Assembly: GCA_002633005.1 (NCBI GenBank) | Contig: NMRA01000172.1 | Location: 77,977-120,228, forward strand | DNA from: Phoronis australis | Taxonomy: Eukaryota > Phoronida > Phoronidae | Direction: 5' to 3' | DNA: 42,252 nt | In this document: positions 1-11,300 of the stretch, one piece after another | Layout of the letters: the number at the start of each line of letters is the position of its first letter | Numbering within the stretch: position 1 is the first letter of the stretch | Notes under the pieces: generated by a model | Database searches by the model: none | Told to the model about the DNA's origin: nothing | The model's input: only the letters and a program-made list of their open reading frames with translations | Program-made: the position numbers and the translations under genes

Positions 1-1802
1 TATGTAAATTAGCAGCCAGCATATGATACTAAGAAAACACGCAAATTGCAACAGGTGAGCAAGGAAAGATTTGAGGTTGCTGAAAAATTTTAGTTTCAAA
101 TGTCCGAGAAAAGATATTTATGAACTAGGTATCTCATTTCAAGACATTTGACTAGGACTTCAGCTGATCTTGATTTTTGGACTTTGTCCACATTGTGATC
201 CTTTTTGGGAAATCATGGTAAAATGATCAGCAATGGTGTCCACAGCTGGAGATGTATTGCCTTAGTTGCATCTGTCAAAGGCAGGTTTTGATATGGAAAA
301 TTTAGGCCAACTTGTGTTCCAAGGGGTTTTACCGGCAATAGCCCTGTGTCTCAAATAGTTATTTACGGACACGTTACATATGCCTAGGTACACGAGCAAA
401 AATTGATTTCTATACCAAGATATGAATCTCACCAGTCACCCCCTGTCACCTTTCAGTGCTGAATGGTAACTGTCATTCCCTACAGATACAGACTAGCAGT
501 GATGTACGGGTACACACTGTTAATGGCTCAGGATCTGCCAACAAGAGGCAGACCCTGGATTCCTTAACTAAGACCAATACAGACCTGACCTATGTTGTGT
601 ATTGAACTCTAGGAGGAATACAGCACAAATCTACAATATTTTCGTGCCAGACAATATTGCATTGAAGCCACTATAAACCTACCTTCCATGTCAAAAACCA
701 ACTTTTGATGAGACGCAAATTAACATTGTGAAATTGGTCTCTATTCACTGTACTTGTTTGGGCTTAAGCCACTAGAATGGGGTTCCTTTGATTTTGTTTA
801 TTTCGATCACTGCTCATTTTAATAAAATGCAACTATTCAAGTCAAAGGTAGTTGCCCTACTCAGTAACTAGAAACTGAAAGGGGTTTCCCAGACTTCAAC
901 CAATGGGAATGACCGAGTGTTATGACGTCATGCAGTTTCATGTACTTACACCAATGAGAAGCATAATGCTAAACAACATTCAACAGTGCTACCTTACATA
1001 GCACTGTGAAAAAGTGTAAATAATCTATTCATTGGTGACTTTAGGGCTAAGTAGGCTCGTCACTCTATATGCCGAGCATCAAGTCTCAACGAATAATGAA
1101 CCATCACTTCTTTGCAAATTCAGAAATAAGTTTAAAAGGGATACCGGCCTACATAAAATTTTGCTTCTTGGACGGCACCTGGGTTGGCACAAGTTGAGTA
1201 GTGGACTCTAATTTCGAAAACTAGATTCATGAACTGAGTAACAGGCTTCAGTGTTAAGATTTAGATTGTCTGGTTCTCAAAATCTGGAACCGCCATATTT
1301 GCCAAGTGCCTGCATGTCAATATCTGCTTTATGCTATCAGTGTAGTGGTACTATCTTGTGTCATGTGACTTCTGGGTGACATTGTCAGATCTATAAAGCC
1401 TTTCCAAACTGCTTGCCATTGAACGTGCAGTTTGGACGCTAATGGCTTACACACTGGAGATGCCACGGGTTCAAGTCTGCGGGTACTGGTGGATTCATTA
1501 ACTATGTGACACACAACTAAGGCGAGACCCACACCTAGTGTGGATGGAGAGAATGCCAGCCTGGTGTTGGATCCAGAACGCAAGGAGAGTGGTGCCGACC
1601 ATCAGGCAAAACATGGAAATTGAAAAAGTGCGTAAAGCATGCGTCTTCATCAGACAGGTTACGTAATGTTGTCCTCTGAGGCTCAAATGGTTCGGTTCAG
1701 GGCTCAGGCCATATCAACACTGCGGATTCGCGTCATTGGGAACTCTATGCCACGGCATTTCTGGGACATAACGTTCCCTGATTTAGAGGACCAAATTCAT
1801 CC

Positions 1803-1843
1803 ACTGAATAATGGGTCTATCAATAATAGACCCATTATTCAGT
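1803..1843. repeat. Perfect 18-bp hairpin with 5-nt loop
   Basis: ACTGAATAATGGGTCTAT (1803-1820) is followed by CAATA and then the exact reverse complement (1826-1843). The word TATTCAGTA is echoed just downstream. The sequence would form a strong cruciform or RNA hairpin. It may be the remnant of a short inverted-repeat element; no protein or RNA gene is evident. Confidence 0.8.
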
Positions 1844-1968
1844 ATTATTCAGTAACTATCTCAGTATCTGGTTCTTCAATTAAGGACCGCTAATATTATG
1901 AACTATACGACCAGTGCTGCGGCGTGGGGTCCCGGGTGAAGTGTCCGAGACACAGGCCTCCTCAGCTT

Positions 1969-2042
1969 CTGATCGTCCCCTATACGCTATATATATACAT
2001 ATACATATATATAATACTATATAGTGCACTGGGGACGATCAG
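1969..2042. repeat. 74-bp imperfect palindrome with AT dinucleotide core
   Basis: The outer arms CTGATCGTCCCC (1969-1980) and GGGGACGATCAG (2031-2042) are exact reverse complements. They enclose an alternating TA-rich core from about 1981 to 2023. It looks like a minute inverted-repeat element or an expanded palindrome about 300 bp upstream of the CDYL-like start codon. Confidence 0.75.
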
Positions 2043-2290
2043 TATAAAAGCTGTGGACGCCTGTGGTTCGAGACTGACAAGGCTGCCAAGTGCAACAACA
2101 ACGAACAAGGCCGGCGGCACACAACACTTATCACTTTATGTTAAAGGCAGGTGCTCTAGCACAATTCCCAGAACATGTTTCGCGTCAATAAGTCCTAACG
2201 AAACACAGTGATATGAGTCTGAAGGAATATATTCACCCAAATACCTTATTTTCGGTACTTTTTCACAAAAGTTTCGAAAGAGCAGCCTAC

Positions 2291-2341
2291 CGGAAAAGGC
2301 CATTACTAATCACTTTGCGCATGTGCAAGATCGTTGCAAAA
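2291..2341 (+). promoter_or_regulatory. Putative CDYL-like core promoter with NRF1-like site
   Basis: TGCGCATGTGCA at 2316-2327 closely matches the palindromic NRF1 consensus. It lies 14 bases before the ATG. The start codon itself sits in AAAATGGCGGAAG, which resembles overlapping YY1 (ATGGCGG) and ETS (CGGAAG) sites, a layout common at TATA-less animal promoters. The motifs are seen; their function and the transcription start are inferred. Confidence 0.4.
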
Positions 2342-2368
2342 ATGGCGGAAGAAGACTGTGTTTACGAG
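2342..2368 (+). CDS. CDYL: CDYL-like exon 1 (residues 1-9)
   Basis: It encodes MAEEDCVYE and ends in phase 0 at the donor GAG|GTACGA. Y8 is the first aromatic cage residue of the chromodomain, so the domain is split between exons 1 and 2, as in the short vertebrate CDYL isoform. The exon is too short to find by open-frame length alone. Confidence 0.85.
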
Positions 2369-5300
2369 GTACGAACGAAAAACAAGTCTTTCAATACTTA
2401 AACGCTTTTAAAACTGTGTCAAACCCCATATGTATAGAACAAACATATGTTTATAGATAACCACATGAAGTTATGTTGGCACTTATTCTGTGCTGTGTCT
2501 GTGTAGATTGATTTTTGTTGTGCGGGTTTTGCGCTGTGTGTGTGGCCTGGCAAAAACGATCATGCGAAATCGCAATTTTGTAAGATGTGACGGTGAACCC
2601 GGTGAAGTGTCGGTTATCAGCATGCATTCGCTCAGTTTTTAAAAAAGTAACTGTTCACTGCATATTTTATTGGACTCTAAAATCCTTTCAATGTTAATTG
2701 TTCAATTTTCTCATTTTGTATAAAGATATCCATTGTTTTTCATTGTAGGAAATGCGAAAGAAAAATTGGTATGAATTTCGACTTTATTCTCATCCCTTTT
2801 ATTCTATTTTTGTTTTACTTTTCAAATCTCTATCTAAAGTTTATTTTAATTTTATCAAATTGCTATGTTTTTGTTGTGAACATTTTTGTTGTTGTTAGAA
2901 CTTAGTTTGCATGGACTTAACTTTAATTTTTTAAATTTATTTCTAAATTAATTTTGCACATCTGAATTCTCATACAAAGTTCAAGAAAAAGAAGAAAATT
3001 ATTTAATTACTTAAAATATACATTTTGTTGTTTTCGATAATATATGTTCAGCATGCATTCCCAACTTAAAACTAAAGAAATAGGTATACTGCAGGGTGGT
3101 TGGGAATGAAGGACCATGCAATTGTCAACAGAGCAGACATCCCAGGAGACACCTGTTGGAATTGCAAATTGGTATTGATTCTAAGCTTAAAAGCATTTTC
3201 ATTGGTTTGCGATTTTATCGCTTCTTGTCTTTTAGAAGTACATGTATGCATTTTAGTTATTCTTTATTGAGTGAACATTTACTGTGTCAGACTCGGCTAA
3301 TCCAAGCACCTAACATGTATTGTTTCCGGATATTCCTTACTGAGCAATGGGTTGTATAGTGAAGGTTGGCACGTATATGTGGTGAGAAAGGTGAACTCTA
3401 ACCAGGATTGATGATAGGATCAAATATCCCATCAACTTAAGGTAAAATCTCACCAATTCATTCAGATAAAATTGCAGTTTTTCACTGTTCAATCGCTTTT
3501 AACATTGTGGTGAATGTTCTCACATTTTTTCAAAATGTTTTTTGTTAATAGCTATGGTACTGTAATAAAATATGGGAAAGCACTGTATATCATTTATGAA
3601 AATGGAAAAATAAAATTTCACCTGTCCTCCATAATTGGTGACATTTTACTATAGGCATGTTGAGAAATTATATAATACTAACACTGTAGTTAATTACATA
3701 AGTTTTTAGATGTAGACTCAGCTTTGAATTTCGTCCATTGGTCATTGGTAGTGACAACATTTGATTTAATTAGTGGAGAAATTTTCATTGAGACTTGAAG
3801 GTACATAATCGGTTTTATGGCCAAAAGTGCATGTTTAGGGATTATTGTCGTAATGATTACCAGACCTATGAAAGAATCATGTTATTAGGATCCGAATCCC
3901 ACACCTATTAGCGCATGCAGGGTTAGAAGCATACTTTTACATCTAACTTTTTGAGCAACTGAAACAAAGGCAACATTTTTTTGAGGTCAAGACGAAAATG
4001 TTATTAGCAATTTTTGGCCTTGTTATTCAAACTATGGAGAAACCTGGAGCACATTTGGGCCCCTGGTTTGTAGTAAATTTGAACCCGGCACAATATCAAA
4101 GACTTGTGGAATTCAATTTTAAAAAAAATTTCAATAAATTAGAAAGCAACCACTAGGGGTTAACTCTGTTTAAGCATAGTGTCCACTGAAGAGTTGGTTT
4201 AAAACAACGTCTGCTGGAAGTTTAATCATCCGTAGCAAAGTATTTATATAGGTAGTCTTTGAAAAATTCAAAAATGACAATTTTGGCAATTATTTTTGCA
4301 CGAAATATGTGAATAATTACTGTACACACAGTTGTAGTTTTCAGCAACTTGTAAATGAGTGACCGGGTTCACCATTGTTTGCAGGTGGACCAAGTATTAG
4401 GTAGGCGAATACTGCAAGGCAAGTGCGAGTATCTGATCCGTTGGAAGAACTTTGACAGCTCGTGGGATACTTGGGAGCCAGTTGAAAATCTTGGTCAAGC
4501 TCTTGACTCCATACGCCAGTACAACCAACACAACAAGCCGTTGAACTCCTCTCAAAAAACGTTTCCCTCCCAAACAAAGCCAAGCACTCTGTTTAGTTCA
4601 TCAAAAAGTCCACTAAAAAATATGGCTGCCGGGAAACTGGTATTTGCCAAGAAACAGGGTGGCGTTAAACTCAAGAAAAAACCTGTTAAGTTAAAGAAAA
4701 CGGGACTGACTTCAAAAAGGGATAAAAACAACAATGTGAAAGGCTTAAAAAGTGCAAACTCAAACAAATACCAGTCAAAAGGGCGAAAAAAGACCAAACG
4801 GGAGACATGTGCTTGTGAAAGTGACAGTGATGATGGTATATTGTATTCCTTGAATCCAGACTTTCAGGCTCAGGTCTCGAGTGAGCAACCAAACCAGTTC
4901 TCTAAGTCACAAAAGGATGCGGAGAAGGGTAATGGGAAAGAAAAAAAATATCGCATGACGTGGAGTGAAAAGAAGAAGAAAATGAACACACCGAGGACTT
5001 TACGCTCTGGCAAAACTGTGTCGACAAAGCCTGTGAAATTGGACCTTACTCCCAGAAAGAGGCCGTCAACTGAAGTATCCGTGGATTCCGAAATCTCTTT
5101 TCAAAGCGTAGACTCTCCGAAGCGCTACAGGTTTTCAAATTTCCATCTACCAACCACAATTGTTAGGCCAGGTAAGTGGATTGTTGATTGTTTCAAATCC
5201 CCATGCTGCCAATCTTTGAAAACCAAAATTATTGTTTAGTTCATGTTTTTAGGTAGAACCTTTTGTTTCTTTTGTTTTTTTAGGAGTTGGTGTTCCTAGT

Positions 5301-8300
5301 GATTGCACAAGATATATCTATGAATGAAGTTCACTGATTGGTCTGTGGGAAGATTAACTACCTTGACCTTGACCTAATTACTGTAAAATCTCACCAGTTT
5401 AGGGCCAGTGAAATTTTGTTTTCTCATTTCTCAGAAAAGATATGTAGCATCACATTAATGCTTTACCATGTTCAAGCTCTGCACAATAGTTACCATTAGA
5501 AAATTATTTTTAAAAAATTGGGATATTCACAAAAGCTTGAAAAACAGTAAAAAGGTAAAATTTTCGCGTTATCTTTGTCTGAAATTGGTGGCATTTTTCT
5601 GCAGGGACTTTAATGCTGTAAACCTCAGATATTGTTTAGTCTATCTGAGTGTAAACACATTCTTTTTGAACATTTTTTCTGGCAATTTTCATAAACTAAT
5701 AGTAACCTAGAAAAAATACCTGAAAATGAAAATAAGATCTCTTTGTAAACGCTAATCAGGTGGTGCTATAAAACCGTTCTGGAACTTTTCCCTCTTCAAA
5801 TAAGAAGTGATTTATGGCTTGAAAAGAACTGATAGTTTGTTAATTCCTTGAAGCTACATGCTCCGCGCTCAAAATGGCTCCGCGCTCATAATCGCTCTGC
5901 GCTCAAATTGGCTCTGCACTCAAAATGGCTCCGTGCTCAAAATGACTCACCGATACAAGCTAACCTATTATCCTTGCATGTGTTCTGTAATGCTAGGACC
6001 TAGCTAAAATCTAGCCAAAGTCATGTGTTCCCATTTAAATACCCTGCAAAATCTTGCAAAGTCTTAATTTTTAGCGAGCTTCGAGCATTTATGAGTGGGA
6101 GGCTGGTCTCAAACAATAACAAATTGTCAGCTGTCAATTTTCCAAAGACTTGAAATAGTCTCCAATCTGCGTAAAGAACAATTGAAGATCTGAGTTTTAT
6201 GATGATAAGTGATCAAATGAGAAGTGAAGCCAAGCTTGAAGCAGCTGTTAGTAACTGAAGAGTTATTAAATGTTTTTAATGGAATCGGTTTTGTTATGTT
6301 GCTGAGTAAAACATGGAATGAGTAGTCGAAAAATGTCATTTATTATGATACAATAAAACTAAAATAGAAAAAAGATTTTGTAAGATGGGCTTAAGAACAA
6401 AATGCTCAGGGGACGNNNNNNNNNNNNNNNNNNNNNNNNNNNNNNNNNNNNNNNNNNNNNNNNNNNNNNNNNNNNNNNNNNNNNNNNNNNNNNNNNNNNN
6501 NNNNNNNNNNNNNNNNNNNNNNNNNNNNNNNNNNNNNNNNNNNNNNNNNNNNNNNNNNNNNNNNNNNNNNNNNNNNNNNNNNNNNNNNNNNNNNNNNNNN
6601 NNNNNNNNNNNNNNNNNNNNNNNNNNNNNNNNNNNNNNNNNNNNNNNNNNNNNNNNNNNNNNNNNNNNNNNNNNNNNNNNNNNNNNNNNNNNNNNNNNNN
6701 NNNNNNNNNNNNNNNNNNNNNNNNNNNNNNNNNNNNNNNNNNNNNNNNNNNNNNNNNNNNNNNNNNNNNNNNNNNNNNNNNNNNNNNNNNNNNNNNNNNN
6801 NNNNNNNNNNNNNNNNNNNNNNNNNNNNNNNNNNNNNNNNNNNNNNNNNNNNNNNNNNNNNNNNNNNNNNNNNNNNNNNNNNNNNNNNNNNNNNNNNNNN
6901 NNNNNNNNNNNNNNNNNNNNNNNNNNNNNNNNNNNNNNNNNNNNNNNNNNNNNNNNNNNNNNNNNNNNNNNNNNNNNNNNNNNNNNNNNNNNNNNNNNNN
7001 NNNNNNNNNNNNNNNNNNNNNNNNNNNNNNNNNNNNNNNNNNNNNNNNNNNNNNNNNNNNNNNNNNNNNNNNNNNNNNNNNNNNNNNNNNNNNNNNNNNN
7101 NNNNNNNNNNNNNNNNNNNNNNGTGAACAATGAGGTACTGGTGTAATTGGTGAACAATGAGGTACTGGTGTAATTGGTGAACAATGAGGTACTGGTGTAA
7201 TTGGTGAACAATGAGGTACTGGTGTAATTGGTGAATTACTGAGGAAGTGATACAGTGCTAGAAGGAGACAATGATGGAAAGGGAAAGGAATCCTTATTAA
7301 TAAGTTAAATTTTATTCCTTAGCTACATAGTTCTTCCATTTAGAAAATAAGACTTCAATGTTTTATTAGAAAAGTTGACTATGAAATGTTATAATTCTGA
7401 TCAACTGGAGCTGCGCAGGAGTATTCACTGTTCGATATGATATTGGTATTTTCTTAACATTGATATGGTATTTAAAAGGCACGTTCTTCGTAGTTGCAAA
7501 AAGCATGGTTGTTAAAATGAATACATTACAAATGTTAGGACCATTCACAATTAGTGTATGGCTATTTTCACGAGCATTTAGAATGTAGAGTATTCCCTAC
7601 TAGTACACCATTACTCTGTGTTATCTCTGAACATGTAGCACTATAGCAGGTTGTTGTATTAACACGTGTGTGTGAGAGATCAGTGTATGTGCCTGTATTG
7701 ACGTGTCTCATAAAGAAGTGGTTGGGAATGAGCTAGAAATTTATGGTGATTCATTCTGTTGTGTGACACCTTGTTATCTTGAGCAAGTCACTAATTTGTA
7801 TGACGTACATCGATTAAAGCCCTTTGTTGCTGCAGCCACAATTCACAAAAGCATTTTTCAACTTGTAACCTTTCGAAATGTCAAAATATTTTTTTGTTTT
7901 GTTAACCAGTGGTATACCAGATTCTTCATCTTTTTACACTAGCACCAGGAACGAATGTGCACCAGTCCTAACGTCCCACTCCTTCAGCTGCACTCAAACA
8001 AAAATCAACATATTTTTATGTGTCGTGCAACATCTAACTAGTTTTATAAATTTTAACTTTTTCATAAAAGATAATTAGAACAAAATAAATGCTATTAAGA
8101 TGTATGCCATAGTCACTATCAGACAATAATAATTCTGACAAATTGTGGGCATTCATAGCTATGGTAGAAACTATTCGAAAATGAAAAAGACCAACTTTGG
8201 CAATTATTTTGTATGAAATTGAAATTTCACTGTATCACGATTTCTGTTTTATGGTGCAACTCTTTACTTCATGTGTAGCATAGTATGGCCTACAAGTGAA

Positions 8301-11300
8301 ATTCTATTTTGTCAAATTTGTTTAGATTAATTTAGGATTAAACAACTTTATTCTATTGCTAGCATAGTTTGTACTGTGTGTAAATTTCATAATAATCAAC
8401 ACTAGGCAAAGTCCTTTAGATATTTGTGGTAAGGTAATCAGCATTTCAAAAATGACAATTCTTGCAATTAGTTTTGTGTGAAACAAGTGAAATATTACTA
8501 TATGTCAGATAATACCTAAGTCCCTGAATACCGTATTACTAACTGTACCAGTATGTACGTCGGGTACTACCTAAGTCCCTGAATATTACTAACTACCAGT
8601 ATGTACGTCGGGTACTACCTAAGTGCCTGGATTTTCCTCCACCAAATTACTGTTGCGGTATTTTAAAACTATTCCGAATTTGTTTCGTCATATTGTCAAT
8701 GGCCTGAAAAACTCAATGGAATATTGAGTTTTGTCTTTTCACATCACCGTTTTTATGGCATCAAAACGAATACGGTGGCTGCAAGCCTCGATACCCTACC
8801 TTCCTAATCCTAAAGTGTACTGTTCTGCTGCTGTACACTCATGAAGATGGGGATTGTTAACAGTGTGTTAGTATTATGTGTTGGCATGACTGGGTAATCC
8901 ACTTAACTACTTTGTACTTTCATCTAACTGGGCAATTATGTACAATCAAGACAAAACGTTGAACACGAATCTGTGATGCCTTTTGCTGTTGTACCATCGG
9001 ACATGCCAATGTACTCAAAACGGGCTGACTATCAGTTATGAAGTGGGCTAAAACTGTGAAAGAGAGTTCTGGAATTTACCAAGAATTGACAAGGAAATTT
9101 GTACATTTGCTATCAGTATTTTATTGGTATTTTCTGAGTTATCTTATTATCGACATGTACATAAACCGGTGCCTGAGTACCGTTGTGGAGTTCCAAATAT
9201 GACTAATATCATTTTAGATGTAAGCATCATGAAAAACATGTCATATTAATGGCTGGTAAGGCATTGTGAAGAGCTGTCGGAATTTCCTTTTAGAACTGAG
9301 AAAACACCTCCTGGTATGCTGAACCAGTTAATGTCTTGCTCTAAAGTTTAGAAAAGAGTTGTTAAAGCTAGGGGGATACCTTAGTGGTTGTGAGATGTTG
9401 TCTGTGAATCCATTTATCTGGTTTGATTTTTCAATTCCAGCTTTAATTAAACTTTAAAAACACAAAATAATTCTGGAATTTTGTTCTGTGCAGAGAAAGG
9501 GATTACAGATTCGGATTCTAAAAACTTAGCTGAAAAAGCACTTTCATTAAAAGTGCTTAATTGACAAAGGTTGTAATTGTGAGGACTTCATTTTAAGAAA
9601 GAAATTATTAGACTACTTATTGTCTATATCTGATTTTACTATATGAATTTTTAATTGTGTATGGTATTTCATTCAATGAAATTTATCATTTTGCTGGCGA
9701 TGTACTTGAACCAGTCTGAACTCTTTGTTACAGTTGCTCGGCTACCACAAACCCCCTTGACAAGTGACCGTATACCTTCACCCCTCCACTCCTCTTTCCG
9801 CACTCCACCCAGATCACCTCGCCCCACCTCACCCATCTCACCTCGATTCACACGGTCACGTTCCGTAACCCCCTCTGCCGATCTAATGGCTTCATTGTCA
9901 TCACCGTCTAAGTTTTCTGTTGTCCCTACAAGTCCCACCACGGTATCTTACCAGACTCTGATTAGCGACCTGCCTCGTAAACTGCTGGCCAATCGTCACG
10001 TGACGAGGAGATCAAAGCGTAAAGGTGGCGGCGATGGCAGTAGTGATGGCAGTGATGACGACGTTAGTGAGGGTAACCGTCGCCTGAGTATAAGGCAGAG
10101 TGAATCCTCATTCAAGTACAAGGAGATAGTTGTGAAGAAGTTTAAGTGGTACACACAGATCTGGTTATTCACTAACACGCAGATGAGGAACGCACTAAAC
10201 CCTAATGTGAGTATAAGCTCACCTTCATTCTGTTCCCTTCAGTTTTGACTCTACGAACGTGTATATTGTTGGTCGTCTGTTTCTACAATCACAAAGTTTT
10301 ATGCTATCAAGTGGAATGTAATGAACTCAAGATGTGCGCAACACATCCTGTCAGATTTCCAACTTAGCCTGTAGGGCTGTTATCAAAGTGTATTTAATGA
10401 TCTCAATTTGTTCTTTGATGAGATTTAGCTGGTCTCGATCTCAGGGAGGATTAAAAGTGTGTTGTTGTTGGGAGGATAAAATAACCTACCGGGTGAAGCC
10501 AGCTTGCTGACCTTGGTCCCAAGCATTGATCAACTGTCAGTTTTTCCCCAAGTCCACTAAGCACTTCCAATCTCGATAAAATTTAATTTAAGACCAATTT
10601 ATAATAGTAAATTGTCATATTTTTTGACTGAAGGAGGGTTTATAGTACCTCTAAACAGCTTTTATTCATTCATTAATTTTGATTTGACTGCAGTTTTGAT
10701 GTGCAGTCGTACCAAGGTGGTAGTATTGCCACCTAGTGTTAAACTACTAAACTATACTTTTACCACTGGAGCTTTTTGTAGGAAAAAGATTTTTAATGTG
10801 TTTCGTTTCCTTGATTGTTCAACGACATTTACATGATTACAATTTAGAGAGTGTCACTTATTCTCCACCCAGGTCTTTCGGGAGCTCATCTCAGCTTTAA
10901 ACAACGCCAAATATGACGACAGCAAACTGGTCATGTTGTCAGGCTCGGGGAACACCTTCTGCTCCGGCATTGATCTCAACTACCTCACCACAGGAGATCG
11001 CAAGGCTACGGCTGTCGAAGTCGCTAACTCGTTAAGGTAACATGTAACCATGACAACGCTTTTGCACTTAAAATGTCAATTTGGTGTCCAAATGCTGATT
11101 ACGGTTTAATGTTTCAGGATATTGATTTAAGTTAGATTGTTAGTTGCTGAATCCATTTGCAAATTGATTAATGGTAGGAATTATTGGTAATTGATTGTTG
11201 AAATTACCTTGTGGTAATATTTGAATTGATGATGGCTGTTTCTGAGTTAAACGCATGTTGTCTGGCATTAATGTTACATGAAAGAAATGCTTAGACATAA

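Larger units (their letters stand above)
1..2290. other. Intergenic DNA upstream of the CDYL-like gene
   Basis: No exon or protein family was recognised on either strand. The short open frames here have no recognisable domain. The stretch holds two palindromic structures, listed separately (1803-1843 and 1969-2042). A B-box-like word near 1468 has no convincing tRNA-like surroundings. Confidence 0.5.
5172..9733 (+). other. CDYL-like intron 2
   Basis: This 4.56 kb intron holds the assembly gap, three tandem repeats (5861, 7123 and 8513, listed separately) and fragments of the TACAGTAAAAATT element family near 5380, 8170 and 8440. No coding sequence was recognised; short frames at 5468-5710 and 7703-8078 show no family features. 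Confidence 0.6.

Noticed and set aside
1442-1482. B-box-like word GGGTTCAAGTCTG suggesting a SINE or tRNA
   Set aside because: No A box at proper spacing and no acceptor or T-stem pairing could be found around it.
6336-7211. Long frames spanning the N gap (up to 291 codons)
   Set aside because: They are open only because Ns cannot encode a stop; the visible ends are tandem repeat and AT-rich intron.
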